Assembly (NCBI GenBank): GCA_028023455.1 | Contig: JAQFVV010000021.1 | Location: 3,564,853 to 3,628,852 of the forward strand | Source of the DNA: Epiperipatus broadwayi | Taxonomy: Eukaryota; Onychophora; Udeonychophora; Euonychophora; Peripatidae | DNA length: 64,000 nucleotides | Reading direction: 5' to 3' | Part shown: piece by piece, positions 33,886 through 45,990 of the stretch | Position numbering within the stretch: position 1 is the first letter of the stretch | Layout of the letters: every line of letters starts with the position of its first letter | The notes under the pieces: generated by a model | What the model saw: only the letters and a program-made list of their open reading frames with translations | The model's database searches: none | What the model was told of the DNA's origin: nothing | Program-made: the position numbers and the translations under genes

Positions 33886-35035
33886 TACAGAGAACATTGG
33901 ATTTCTACAACCAAGAAAAGAAGTTGGATTTAAAAGTGGTTTTAGTACAGTAGATCATACCCAGGTATTGAGAGAAGTTATAGAAAGGACAAATGAATAT
34001 GAAAAGGTATTTGATTCTATAAACATTTCTTCAGTCATTAAAACATTGGATATTCAAGGTATGGATCCAGGATATTGTCATATTTTGAAGAATATTTATA
34101 AAAAATGCAACAGCAACAATTAGATTACATAATGATACTAGGAAAGTCAACATTGAGAAGGGTATCAAACAGGGTGACTCCATATCTCCAAAACTTTTTA
34201 CAGTAGTGCTGCAAGAAGTATTTTGTGGATTAAAATGGGAAGCTAAAGGAGTGAAAGTAAATGGAGATTATTTAAGTCATTTAGATTTTGCAGCTGATGT
34301 AGTTGTTTTTGCAAATAATGCTTCCGAGCTGCCGGAAATGTTGCAGGAGTTATCATATCAAAGTAGGAAAATAGGACTAAAGATAAATGTTAAAAAGACT
34401 AAAGTAATGTTCAATGGATTTTCTCAAATATGAAAACAAAGATTGATTATGATGAGTTAGAAGTTAACAGTTACAAATACCTTGGTCAGATTATTAATAC
34501 AGATGGAAACATAATGGACGAAATTAATCATAGAATTAAACTTGGTTGGATTGCTTTTGGTAGAAATAATTTGATATTAAAAGGAAATATGCCTATGTGT
34601 TTGAAAAGAAAGGTTTTTAATCAATTTTACCAGTTCTTACTTATGAATCTGAGACTTCAACATTTAATGGAAGAGCAATACAGAAACTTCAGACCACTCA
34701 AAGAAGTATGGAGAGATGCATGTTAGGAATAACAAGAAGAGATCGAAAACACAATATATGGGTAAGTTGTTACTAACCTCATTGAAAAAATTAAAAGACT
34801 GAAGAGGAGTTGGGCTGGACATATTGCTAGAAAAAATGATAATAGATGGACAATTGGAATCTTAAACTGTATTCCAAAGACCCAGAAAGAGACCACATGT
34901 GAGATGGATGAATGAAATAAGAAAGTGTGCAGTGGTGATGTGGAGAAGAGAAGCTAAAGATCGGGAAAGATGAATTGAACTTGGAGAGACCTTCATCCTG
35001 CAGTGGATTGATAATGGTTGATAATGATGATGACA
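33886..35035 (+). mobile_element. RTE-like LINE, longest copy, reverse transcriptase pseudogene
   Basis: The plus strand encodes a broken RT: GFKSGFSTVDHTQVLREVIE (RT motif region), a short-circuited FDSINISSVIKTL segment, a frameshift near 34100-34115, then KGIKQGDSISPKLFT (the conserved GxxQGDxLSPxLF motif) and LDFAADVVVFA, where the catalytic F-A-D-D box reads F-A-A-D. A stop at 34431-34433 precedes YKYLGQIINTDGN. A further frameshift at about 34625 leads to SETSTFNGRAIQKLQTTQRS, RCMLGITRRDRKHNIW, AGHIARKNDNRW. The 5' endonuclease domain is missing. The copy ends near 35030 in a (GAT)n-like tract. Not functional; same family as 6739, 35221 and 55815. Confidence 0.9.
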
Positions 35036-35220
35036 TATACATATATTGTAATAGATCAACTTTGATGATATTCTTTTAATAAAATATTACTAAAAGAAAA
35101 AAGCTATGTCACTAAAAATATGTTTTTTTTTTAAATAAATACATTCTATCAGAGTTTATGTCTGAGACTTAAAACACATAACTGAAGATCAATATAAACC
35201 GCATGAAAAATATGTGATAT
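35036..35220. other. Spacer between two RTE remnants
   Basis: AT-rich, nothing recognised. Confidence 0.4.
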
Positions 35221-35450
35221 ATGTTCAGGTTAATAAGAGGATCAAAATTAAATGCTGTGGATGAGAGAACAAGTATCATTAGCATTATTAAAAGCATGAA
35301 ATATAGGTCTGAACATGTGACTAATGAATTTGATAGTAGCCTGACAATTGAAGTCCTAAACTGGATTGCAACATATTGTAAAGATCAGATCAGAAAAAAA
35401 CTGGATTAAACTAGATATCTTCATCTTGCAGTTGACAATACCTGAAGATA
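35221..35450 (+). mobile_element. RTE-like LINE 3' end, internally deleted
   Basis: The 62-codon frame holds IIKSMKYRSEHVTNEFDSSL then TIEVLNWIATYCKDQIRKKL, matching the RTE C-terminus (KIKRLKWSWAGHIAR.., TVEILNWIPRDCKR). The RPxVRWMNEIRKCAG part is deleted, and a final TRYLHLAVDN corresponds to the ELGETFxLQW end. It is more diverged than the adjacent copy, so it is likely an older insertion. Confidence 0.6.
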
Positions 35451-35639
35451 AAATTTATATCTCTATTGTTTGAATTATTTCTTTTGCTTTCTTCTCCATT
35501 TAACATGTAATAAAGCCATGCACATTTTTTTTTTGATAAAAATAATTGTACAGTTTTGGGAGATCATGTGACAAACATGCACTCTAGTAGCAGACTGGGA
35601 AATTAACAGTTTATTAAGTTAGTTTGGACAAAGTTTTAT

Positions 35640-35708
35640 TTTTATGGTACTCAGCCAAGAATCGATATAGGGACCTTTAACCCCACTGAGCTAACCATAC
35701 AGAGCATA
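35640..35708 (-). repeat. tRNA-like SINE remnant
   Basis: The minus strand reads GGTTAGCTCAGTGGGGTTA (A box) and later TATATCGATTCTTGG (B box). The anticodon stem is degraded. Confidence 0.5.
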
Positions 35709-36214
35709 ATAATAATAATTATTTAATATCTAATTAATTTTTATATTTCTTACTTATTTATGCCTCATATTTTATTGCAAACTTCTAAAATCACTTGTCA
35801 TTTTCATTGATTTATAATAAACTTTGAACTTTTGCCCCAATAATTTTTTGTTACATTTGGTGGAAAATAATGGCAAACTTATATTGATAACAATCAAATA
35901 TTAGTTATTTAATTGGAATAAGTAAGACCAAGACACACTTCGGAATCATAAAACCTATATTTCAGATCTGTAAATGTATGTTCATTTTTAGTATTTCTAT
36001 TTTATTTATGAAAACTTTAAGATAACGTTTACAAATAATTTTTATAAGCAGATATAAAATGAACTGCTAAAGAAGAGAATAATATGGTTCCAATGACAAG
36101 CCATTGTGTTTAAAAGCTGATGATTTACAAAGTATTTACATGGTGGAGAAAGTTTATATGTCCGCTGTATAGTAACAGACTTTGAATAGAAGTTATCATG
36201 GACTATTATTTATA
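35709..36214. other. AT-rich sequence without recognised features
   Basis: No gene or repeat recognised. Confidence 0.4.
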
Positions 36215-36410
36215 CCACTAAACATCACATGATCATCATCTCAGATCCAAGGCTCCTCACTGATGAAGGCCACAAGCCAGAAACTAGTCTGGGGATATTG
36301 GATGACTAAGCACTAGATGGGGATTTTATGCACAAGCCTTCTGGCATCCATTGATTATTCTGGTTGGCAAATGGTGGCACTACTGTATGGAGAGTTTTGC
36401 CTGTTTAATG
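36215..36410 (-). repeat. Repeat family A, end joined to the opposite arm
   Basis: Starts CCACTAAACATCACATGATC (outer end of the family) and passes at once into the reverse-orientation arm (CTCAGATCCAAGGCTCCTCA, CTGGGGATATTGGATGA, ACTGTATGGAGAGTTTTG). The left arm has been deleted. Confidence 0.8.
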
Positions 36411-36583
36411 ATATTATTTATGTCATTCATGTGCGGCAGCATTTAGTTTCATAGTATGACTTGAAAAATTTGGTTGGACTGACATAAAGGTTGAGAACTC
36501 TTGAAATTTTTGATACACTAATCTGAAATCTAAGTAATGTTGTGGAGTTATTTTTTACAGAAAGTTTATTTCCTACTAGATTT

Positions 36584-36775
36584 TATTACTGGTGAATATT
36601 AGGGACTGTCACGGACATTTGGTTATAACATCCGAAGTGAGTCACTTTTCAAAATATTTTTGAAAATACTGCGAAAAGTATTACTGATGAATATTAGGGA
36701 CTGTCATTGACATATGGTTGCAACATCCAAATTGAGTCACTTAATAAAGTATTTTTGCAAATATTGGGAAAAGTA
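36584..36775. repeat. Tandem duplication, about 95-bp unit x 2
   Basis: GAATATTAGGGACTGTCA, ACATATGGTT-like and AGTGAGTCACTT blocks recur 95 bp apart with about 12% divergence. Confidence 0.85.
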
Positions 36776-37414
36776 TTTATGCTGTGAGCATAGAATTATT
36801 GTTTGTGATTACAAACCTTTTGCAAAGTCCACTATAAAGATTCTGATTAATTAACATTAGACATTTTTTGGTTGTATTTTTTAATAATATTTCTGTTATT
36901 TGAAAAGAAAATTTTTTATTCTTTATATTTTTATATTTTGTCATTTAATGTCTAGAATGTGACTGAAAATAAATTTAAAAACTATGTATTTATTATATAA
37001 ATATAAAAATACAAATTTACATTACTTTTAAATTGCTGCAGCTTTTTTGACTTCTACAACTTCTATAGGGTTAAGTAAACAATATTGTTTACTATTAGTT
37101 TTAGAGATTTTGTTGCGTTAGCAGTATTATTTTTTAAATCTGATATTTATAAAATTTCTCCATCTACTGAATAGTATTACATATTTGTTTTTTATTCATA
37201 CTTTAATACTTTTTTTTTTGCTCATCTTTCGAGAAATCAATTTTTCCACTTTAAACATTGATGCCAATAATTCAAAACTTTAAAAAATGAAAGCAGTAAT
37301 TTGAAAGCTCTTCACTGACAAAAGCCAAGATATTGATCCTCATTTTAATTATTAGGCAGAATGTATTCTTACAATTTTTAATGAACATGTAAATAATATT
37401 AAGATTTACCAAAT
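36776..37414. other. AT-rich sequence without recognised features
   Basis: No gene or repeat recognised. Confidence 0.4.
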
Positions 37415-37815
37415 ATGTAAAACTGAAATTATAAACCTATTTCCAAAATAAATAAAAGATAGGTGTTATTTACAAGTTCATTTACATGACTCTTTGGGAA
37501 TCTAAATTACAAATTATCTTAGTAACGTAAGATATTTGACAAGCCATAAAATTATTTATGTGCTCATTAAAAATGGTTACTTTCATCTAAATTAATACTT
37601 GAAACTGTAAGCTGGTTTAATTGATATGAAAACAAAAATCACCATTAATAAAAAGTTTTAGCTTTGGGGGTATCAATGCTTGATTTATCGCTATATTGGT
37701 ATTGATATAACAAAAGCTGGGCATTATTTACAAGTTCATTTAAATGATTCTTTGAAAATTTAGCTTCTGAATTATCTTAGTAATGTATTCAAACTTGCTT
37801 GTTCCGTAAACAGTA
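37415..37815. repeat. Repeat family C, two adjacent partial copies
   Basis: The block TTATTTACAAGTTCATTTA(C/A)ATGA followed by TTATCTTAGTAA occurs at 37465 and again at 37725. The second ends CTTGCTTGTTCCGTAAACAG, the family end. Confidence 0.7.
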
Positions 37816-38091
37816 TATATATATAAGAAATCTTTGATTCAATTTTTTTATCTTTATTTCTTCATATTTATTTTCAAAAATTATAGGTTTATTTGAAGAT
37901 GCATTAAAAAAAAAACAGTTTATATTAACGGTAAAAAAAGTTTTCAATTATGAAACCTGCTTAACTTTGTGCTTAATTTCCATTAAGTTCATCTAATATA
38001 AAAATTATATCAAAAAAATAGCAAGAAAAAGATTTGTTATGAAATATTAGAAGAATCAAGTACAATGATTTGCTTACAATATTTATAAGGT

Positions 38092-38475
38092 ACATCAAAG
38101 GGCAAAATAATTTATCATGTGGTCAAATTCAATAGGGAAAAGTTTTATCAAAAGGCAAAATATTTTATCACATGTGAACAAATTCAATAGGTAAAAGTTC
38201 CGTCAAAGGGAAAAATAGTTTATCATATGTGGTCAAATTCAACAACGAAAAGTTTCGTCAAAGAGCAAAATATTTTATCATATGTGGACAAATTCAATAG
38301 GGAAAAGTTTCATCAAAGGGCAAAATATTTTATCACATGTGAACAAATTCAATAGGTAAAAGTTCCGTCAAAGGGAAAAATAGTTTATCATATGTGGTCA
38401 AATTCAACAACGAAAAGTTTTGTCAAAGAGCAAAATATTTTATCATATGTGGACAAATTCAATAGGGAAAAGTTT
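38092..38475. repeat. Satellite-like array, 55-bp monomer, 165-bp higher-order period
   Basis: About seven monomers (CAAAATATTTTATCATATGTG, GACAAATTCAATAGGGAAAAG). Variants recur every third monomer: CACATGTGAACAAATTC at 38169 and 38334, CAACAACGAAAAGTTT at 38241 and 38406. The period is thus 3 x 55 bp. No ORF of interest. Confidence 0.95.
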
Positions 38476-39933
38476 AACCTTAAAAGGCATATAGGCGTAA
38501 TTCATGAAGTTAAACATAAAAATATTATGAATGAGAAAATTTAAGTGCAAATTTGGAATTGTAAAGTATAACAATACGAAGTTCGCAGGACTAATTTCAA
38601 GAATCCCTTTGCAACAGCTGTGCCAAGTGCCAGTACTGTTAACCACAAATCAGAACAGGTTTGAATCCTATTTATATTAAGCAGATGTCATTCACTTTAG
38701 TTCAAAATGTGAAAAATGAAAGCACAATAATTAAATGAGATGCTCTTTTTACATCTAATAAACACACATATAATTATATTCTGCATTATAACTGTCACCC
38801 CAAGATATAAACTATATACATAAACTTTAAATTGAACGTAGCTCAATGTATATGTAAAGAAAGGGAGAAATATATATACGTAAACGAATTAATTTTTTTG
38901 TCAATAGAAAGAAGTTGGTATAATTACACTTTTGAGGTTAGTCAAATATGACTAATTTAATCTCATTTAATCAATTCACACTACCAGGCTGAAGTAAAAA
39001 TTGGAACTCGTGGAATAGAGTTCAAATCCTTTCTCCTTTGTTTTCATGAATCTAGTACAAATTAAATATCTGAGAGCAATGCAACATAAGACTATACTTT
39101 CTCTACTCCATTGACAACCCACATCTTCTGAATGATATATCCCTTTTCATACCTCAAACCAATAAGCAAATATTACTGTAAATAATATCATTGCCATGTT
39201 GAAGTTTACGTTTTTACGTAAGCCACCTATTACTTTTCAAGATTTAAAATAAATAAACCAACCTTATCATTCAATATTTGAGAGAATCGATATAACAAAA
39301 GAAAAAAAAATTATTTACAAAATAATCACAAATTAACAATAAAGGACATACTCGAATTAAAACTCAAGATATTATCTTCTCTAAATATAAAATATGAATA
39401 GAAAATTGACTGTTTTATCAAATTCTAAAAATGTGTTTAAATAAAACTAATTTATTTATCGTTTGATTACTTGATTATATATATTTAACTTTCTTTTAAT
39501 TAATAGAATTGTCAGTAACTTAGTGCGTTATGTATAAAAAACTAATTACGAGAAATAACTCACATTTTGAAATAAACATGAAATAGTATAGATCCACACC
39601 TATTTATATAAATAAGTACTCGGGCAATAAAATTAATTTAAGAGAAGGAAAGCTAACACCAACTTCATATATAATCAATAAGTGTAAAAAAGTTTTTTTT
39701 TTATGTAATGAGGCAATATTCTATTCATTAAGTTCTAAACATTTACAATCGTTGAGAAATAATTATAATCGATGCTTAAATGCTGAAAATTAATACACTG
39801 ACGGAATCAAATTCAGGTAAATTAATAACAAAGAAAACAGTCTTTTATTTTGAAAATAGCCCATTAATTTCAATATATAAAAGAAATCACATGCACCTTC
39901 TTTTTATAAATCTTGATTAATTATCTGTACTAT
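38476..39933. other. AT-rich sequence without recognised genes
   Basis: A lone B-box-like GAGTTCAAATCC near 39022 suggests an old tRNA-derived fragment. Otherwise nothing. Confidence 0.45.
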
Positions 39934-40140
39934 TGTAATACCAATAGCTAATGCACATGCGCTTTGTAGATGTCACTAAAGTCTTTGGGAAAAGATAGAA
40001 TGAATCCATCTATCTTTTCGACCCAAACGTATATGTATGGGCAAATCTTAAGTGTTTGATCTTGTGTTTGAAAAAGTGGGAGTATTCATTTATATAGTGA
40101 CATCTACAAAGCGCATGTGCATTAGCTTATTGGTATTACA
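39934..40140. mobile_element. MITE-like element, 207 bp with ~48-bp terminal inverted repeats
   Basis: The left end TGTAATACCAATAGCTAATG through TTTGTAGATGTCACT is the reverse complement of the right end AGTGACATCTACAAAGCGCA through TATTGGTATTACA, with one indel. The ~110-bp core has no ORF. No clear target-site duplication is visible at the edges (CTGTACTAT on the left, GTTTATAAA on the right). Confidence 0.8.
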
Positions 40141-41795
40141 GTTTATAAAAGCATTGCGCTATATAAAATAAATGTCTTGTTTACATCTGTACTATTATAA
40201 ATTACAATACATTTCGATTATATTTTTTATAATCTTTCTCAAAGAACAACTAAAAAAAATATATAAACCTGTAATGAAGAGGTTATTAATTGAAAAAGAG
40301 AAAATAATAGATTGATTTAATTAATGTGGAATTTATAATTAAATAATTATAGGGAATTATTTTAAGAAAGGTATTTAAGAAATGAATGTACAGTAATAGA
40401 GATTTAAAACTATTTGTGAGAAGAGATAAGATAAAAGTAATTTGTTATATGTATTGGATTATTGTGGAATATTTGTATTTATATTTATTGTTTGTTTATG
40501 TATTTTTTAGTTATTCTTTGAAAAAAACTATAAAAAAATATAGTTGAACAAGAGTGATTGAGAGAATCAAAATCATTACAAGATTTGGTTAGTGCAAGAG
40601 TTACAATGATCAGATAGATTACTGGTAAGTAGTTTAAAATTGGCATCAGGAATTAATGAGTTAGAAAAGAAGATTTTTTGTGCACTCAGTTCCATTAAGT
40701 TTTATTAAGAAACACAATGGGTTTTGTGGAACTAATAATCTTAGTTATTCCATTCACTTCAATCATTTCCCTTAAATGCATAATTTAAGAAGATATTATA
40801 AGTCGTAGAATCTTATTTTCCGAAAATACTGTGACAATCAGTGGTAGGCACTATAAAACGATCCAAGAAATTTTTGAGGCAAATAAATAAACAGATTTTA
40901 AATGCGATTCCGGCAAGAAGAAAACCCTACTATAATGGAACTTTTAAAGAAAATTTTTGGAGAGTAAACAATTAATCGAACAAAATAATAAGAATAAAAT
41001 TCAGGAAGAAATCATAATGCTGCAATCTGAAAACTGAAATTTTATGGAAGCAATCGTGGAAAAATCCAATTCTCTTAAAATAAAAAACATTTTTCAAACT
41101 CAGACGTAAAATTTGTTCATCTTTTAAGCATAATTCATACAAAATATCCATTACAATAAATACTAAGCAGAAAGTTACATTTTAAAGTCATTCATAACTT
41201 TTGGTCATTTTATTTATTTTTAAAACTTCTAATCCACTATAAATTCTTGAAACATATGAATAAAGACATTTGAAAAAGTTAAATGCCCCCCCCCGCCCCC
41301 AAGATGCATTTCTTACAGATTCAGTACTCTTGTAGCAGTTACAGGTAACAATCTCTCATGTCTTAATCATTTGTCCAGTACTTATTAATTATCAGACTAC
41401 TATAACTTGATCTACAGGTGTCAATTTTCCTACACTCACGTCTTTGATTACGTAATATTTATTAATAATTTATTACGCTAGAGATTATCATATTACTCTT
41501 AAACCACATATAAACTTGAAACTTAGTTAAAAAATGATTTTTTATTAAACATAACACCATGGTATCATTAGTTTAATTCCATCCTTTTTTTTTTTTTTTC
41601 AATTTTAGATACAGTTAAAACTTCTATTTCATCACACCCTCTATATGTATAAAGTATCTGCAAAAGATAATTGATTCTCAAGATGCCTTTCTTGCTGAAC
41701 CAACACTCTTCAACTGGCTTTGGATGGGTCAAAGTTCCAGAATTTATAACTTTGAAGCACCTTTCACTTTAGATGAATATATTAATATATAATAA
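40141..41795. other. AT-rich sequence with two family B fragments
   Basis: Family B cores at 41300-41370 (AAGATGCATTTCTTACAGA) and 41660-41760 (AAGATGCCTTTCTTGCTGAA, CAACTGGC), plus the family's hairpin-end motif at 41483-41492. A C/G run lies at 41286-41300. No gene. Confidence 0.5.
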
Positions 41796-41895
41796 ATTGG
41801 TTTATTGACCAAGAGTTCGCAAGATGATGAGGTACTCATTTACGCAACTTGAGCTCCTGCGTCCACTAGAGCAGTGCATCAATACATATGTGTCA
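41796..41895 (-). repeat. SINE family T, diverged copy
   Basis: The minus strand ends TTGCGAACTCTTGGTCAATA, like the family tail (AACTCCCGAGCAATAAA), and has a head resembling GCACTGCTCTAGTGGAC. Alignment is partial. Confidence 0.4.
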
Positions 41896-42399
41896 ATTTA
41901 ATACTTAAACATAAATAAGTTGTATAATTCAATTACTTAATCTCTTCTTTCATAGCATAAATTTTGGAATTTATACTTATATACAATTAGTAGACGAAAT
42001 TATAATATTTGACAAATTAAACTCATATCACCTTCTTTTGATAATGTTTGAAAAAAAAATTGGTATATATATGCGTCATGAATAACGGTGAAATACAGTG
42101 TATTTCGGCTTTTTTAAAAATACGTAATGTGGTATTTTTGTTGAGAGAGCATAACTGTGTATAATGATAATGTGCAACATGTAACTTCTTTAGATCCTTC
42201 ATATGAAAAAGAATTTGTATCAAATTGTAAGAAGTACAACACAACAAATCTCCAGATGATGCTTAATTTTTTTCCCCCCTCAAATTAGGGATTCAATATT
42301 AATTTTCCTTTGTAATTGAGAATTTATAAATTTATCATTATTATAAATCTTTTATAAAATTAATTTTCAACTACAAATTGTAAACCTTTACCAATAATC
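41896..42399. other. AT-rich sequence before the 84-bp array
   Basis: No gene recognised; a 74-codon minus ORF at 42023-42247 has no motif. Confidence 0.4.
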
Positions 42400-43338
42400 C
42401 AATAAATCTGGAAAATCATGTAACCATATCTTATTTTTCTGTCAGAAATTCTCCGATAAAAAATTGTAAACATTTATCGATTCTCCGGTAAAAAATGTAA
42501 ACGTTTATTGATGACCTAATAAATCTGGAAAATCATGTAACCATATCTTATTTTTCTGTCAGGATTCTCTGGTAAAAAATGTAAACGTTTATCGATAACC
42601 TAATAGATCTGGAAAATCATGTAACCATATCTTATTTTTCTGTCAGGATTCTCCGGTAAAAAATGTAAACATTTATTGATAACCTAATAGATCTGGAAAA
42701 TCATGTAACCATATCTTATTTTTCTGTCAGGATTCTCCGGTAAAAAAAATGTAAACATTTATCGATAATCGAATAGATCTTGAAAATCATGTAACCATAT
42801 CTTATTTTTATGTCAGGATTCTCTGGTAAAAAATGTAAACGTTTATCGATAACCTAATAGATCTTGAAAATCATGTAACCATATCTTATTTTTCTGTCAG
42901 GATTCTCCGGTAAAAAATGTAAACGTTTATTGATAACCTAATAGATCTGGAAAATCATGTAACCATATCTTATTTTTCTGTCAGGATTCTCCGGTAAAAA
43001 AAATGTAAACATTTATCGATAATCGAATAGATCTGGAAAATCATGTAACCATATCTTATTTTTCTGTCAGGATTCTCCGGTAAAAAAAATGTAAACATTT
43101 ATCGATAATCGAATAGATCTGGAAAATCATGTAACCATATCTTATTTTTCTGTCAGGATTCTCCGGTAAAAAAAATGTAAACATTTATCGATAATCGAAT
43201 AGATCTGGAAAATCATGTAACCATATCTTATTTTTCTGTCTGGATTCTCCGGTAAAAAATGTAAACGTTTATTGATAACCTAATAGATCTGGAAAATCAT
43301 GTAACCATATCTTATTTTTCTGTCAGGATTCTCCGGTT
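42400..43338. repeat. Minisatellite, 11 units of 84-87 bp
   Basis: AATCATGTAACCATATCTTA occurs at about 42414, 42531, 42615, 42699, 42785, 42869, 42953, 43039, 43125, 43211 and 43295. Two subtypes alternate in blocks: an 84-bp type with GATAACCTAATAGATCT and an 87-bp type with GATAATCGAATAGATCT and a longer A run. The first unit is longer (117 bp) because of a small internal repeat. Units are highly similar, so the array was homogenised recently. Confidence 0.95.
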
Positions 43339-43812
43339 ACCCTGCGGATGTGTACACGATTTTTGTCTATAAATACAAGCATATAAAAGCATCAGAAAAG
43401 AATGACAAGATTCATTAATTCTAATTCAAGATTCTTTACTAATATATGTAACTGTCTTCATTTGTGATGCAACAATTTCCCCATTTATTTTTCTGTCAAG
43501 AACTTTAATTAGAGTGCAGATATACACATAATTTTGTCTATAAGCACGTAAAATTACTAGAAAAGATTTACAAGACTGGATACATTTAATTCAAGATCCT
43601 TTCTTAATAAGTATGATTGTCTTTAGCTATTAGGTAACAAGTCTACTATTTACTTTTCTGAAAGATCCCTCTGGTTAGTATGCAAATGTTCATGATTTTT
43701 AACTATAAATACAAGTATCTAAAAGCATTAAAAAAGATTTATAAAAATCCTAACTTCCAATTCAAAATTCTTAATAAGTGTGGCTGTCTTTAATTATTGG
43801 TCATTTAATATT
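43318..43812. repeat. Older ~165-bp tandem array joined to the 84-bp array
   Basis: Three diverged units each start near TTTCTGTCAGGATTCTC / TTTCTGTCAAGAACTTT / TTTCTGAAAGATCCCTC and then share TCTATAAATACAAG, AAAAGATTTA(T/C)AA, AATTCAAGATTCTT and TGTCTTTA. The first ~35 bp of each unit match part of the 84-bp unit, so the short array seems to be a truncated derivative of the long one. Confidence 0.8.
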
Positions 43813-44654
43813 TTTTTTAACAAAAAAAAAGAAAAAAAAAACATGGCTTTAATTTCAGCTTACTTATTATTATAAAAATATGGAGATTAATACATGAATT
43901 AGATAATTTAACTTTAATATCTATAAGAAAATAATCAACTCATTAAACTTAGGATTTATAATAAATATCTCATATCATTAATCCAATGTATTAAACATCA
44001 GATTATTATTATGATTAAAATTTTTCAGATCTGTCCATAATTTCTTTCAACTAATTTTTTTTTTTTTGGAATAAAATCTGTTTAATAGTACATTGAAAAG
44101 AAGAAAAATCCCCACCCTTGACTTCTCTTCATTTTAATACTAGACAGAGATCATTGTGAATAAACAGATATGTTGCAGTTATGAAGTTGCCAATATATTT
44201 AAGCTATAGGGAAATAGCCTAGTTTTGGGTATATAATTAATTATGTGTTTAACAGACTTATATGACCCAGAAATTTCTTTTCTTTATTTTAAGAACTATT
44301 TATTCACTTATTTGTAGTGAGTAATTTATGTTGATTTTATTTCACATAATTAGTACAAAGGTATCTTTTAAAAATACAATATTCATATGTGAAGCCCCAA
44401 GAAGTTTAATAAGAACATGATTACTTTTAATATGAGACATTTTTTTCATTTATTTTCTTTCAACTATTTTGCCAATTCTATCTTTCCGTCATCTTTTCCA
44501 AATCTATAATTCCTTTATTACTAGGCATATTATCACAATATGCAAAGTTTAAACAATGAAGTTGGAAATAAAATTATATATATTTATTCATGTCTCTGTT
44601 CTGTATACTGCCACACTATACAATACAATCCATGAACCACAAATATGTCCACAT
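43813..44654. other. AT-rich sequence without recognised genes
   Basis: No ORF or repeat recognised. Confidence 0.45.
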
Positions 44655-45432
44655 GCTGGTCTATTTTACAATGCTGTCCTTAATTTCTTCTACAGAAAGC
44701 TTTTCTTTCTGAAATATCCCCAAAATCATGTCTAATTGTAACTCTCTGATGTATTCTATTCTCTGCCAAATCTTCCCAATGGAAAAAATTGACTGTATTT
44801 CCTTAAAATACCTGAGATAATTCTTATAATGTATATGAGTTCTATCTTTTCAACGTAATAAGTTCACGATAAAATACCCTTTTAGAAAGTATTCTCTTCC
44901 AAATCTTCCTAATGGAAATAATTGACATTGCATTTCTTTAGAACTTCTTTGAAATAATCCTTATAGTGTAGATGGAGTCTACCTTTCTTATGATATTGAT
45001 GTTCACCATAAAACACCTTTTAGAAAATATTGCATTATTCATTCACTTTACATGCCCAATCCAATGAAGATGTGATTTTATACCAGTAAACTCCGGTTGA
45101 AGAACATCTTGATTGGTTTCGTGATTTTGTCATTGTATTTTTAAAATTATAAAGAGCATTCTTAAATGAAACTTTTCTAACACATTTACATATAGCCAAT
45201 AGTGTCCTTTTCATGTCCATACAATAAATTAGGTAAAATAACAGATCTATAAGCAGTCAATTTAGTTGTAATAGTTATTTTCTTGCGATGAAATATTCTA
45301 CCTTTCAGCTTGTTAAAAGCAGCGGCAACGCTTAGAATCTATATTGTACCTCAACATCTAAGTGAAGAAATTTAAACTGGTTTATATTCCCAAGTTGATA
45401 ACCATCCAAGCTAAAAATTAGTAAGGATTTTA
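44655..45432 (-). mobile_element. Second type of non-LTR retrotransposon, 3' end, broken
   Basis: The minus strand shows, in changing frames, LDGYQLGNINQFKFL (the 'Y/FxYLG' block after the RT), FNKLKGRIFHRKKITITTKL, then AYRSVILPNLLYG (the conserved 'xYRxVxLxxLLYG' block), HIFIGLGM-like and WEDLAEN near the end. It differs from the RTE family and from 23880-24935. The 3' part is tandemly duplicated (about 135 bp; 44740-44880 and 44885-45020), each copy holding the 'CCAAATCTTCC(C/T)AATGGAAA' segment. Several frameshifts; no activity possible. Confidence 0.75.
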
Positions 45433-45539
45433 TAAATCTGACTACATATTTTGTTTCTTTGTAATAGTAAGCACTTTTTTTTCCTTAGCAAAGAGTGTTA
45501 GTAATAGCAAATCACTTGATTCTTTAACTTACACAATAT

Positions 45540-45990
45540 GCACTATCATCTGATTATCACTAATTACTCAAGCAAACTATAGATGGCACTAAAGTAGATG
45601 TCTGCTCTTATTTTATCATGCTAAATGAAAGCTTAAGAATCAAATGACTTGTTATTGTGACTATTCATAGCCAGGGGGAAGTGTTTATAGTTAAAAGAAA
45701 AAAAAAAACCTAGATTAGTACAATATGTAGTTTCTGACTAAAAAGTCAGATCTATACAACTGTTCAAGCAAATTGGAAATGGTTCAAAACCTCAGAGTAT
45801 TTTAAGCTTCAAAATTTTTGCTTGAATAATAAAATGGAGCTAAAGATATTTGCTGTAATTGCATTATTTCTAACCTTGGATCATAATCTTCACTGATAAA
45901 AACAAAAGATGAAAACAGGTCTGGGATTTAAATGCATTACCCCACACAGTAATCACTGATTATTCAAAGCTTACTGAAGCTGTATCATGT
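45540..45990. repeat. Dispersed repeat family D plus an A-like end
   Basis: 45560-45860 matches 7690-7940 in blocks (ATAGATGGCACTAAA, AACTGTTCAAGCAAATTGG). 45880-45985 resembles a decayed family A arm (CTTCACTGATAAAAAC, CAGGTCTGGG). Confidence 0.5.

Noticed and set aside
42400-43338. CRISPR-like or regulatory repeat array
   Set aside because: Contiguous 84-87-bp units with no variable spacers; an ordinary minisatellite.
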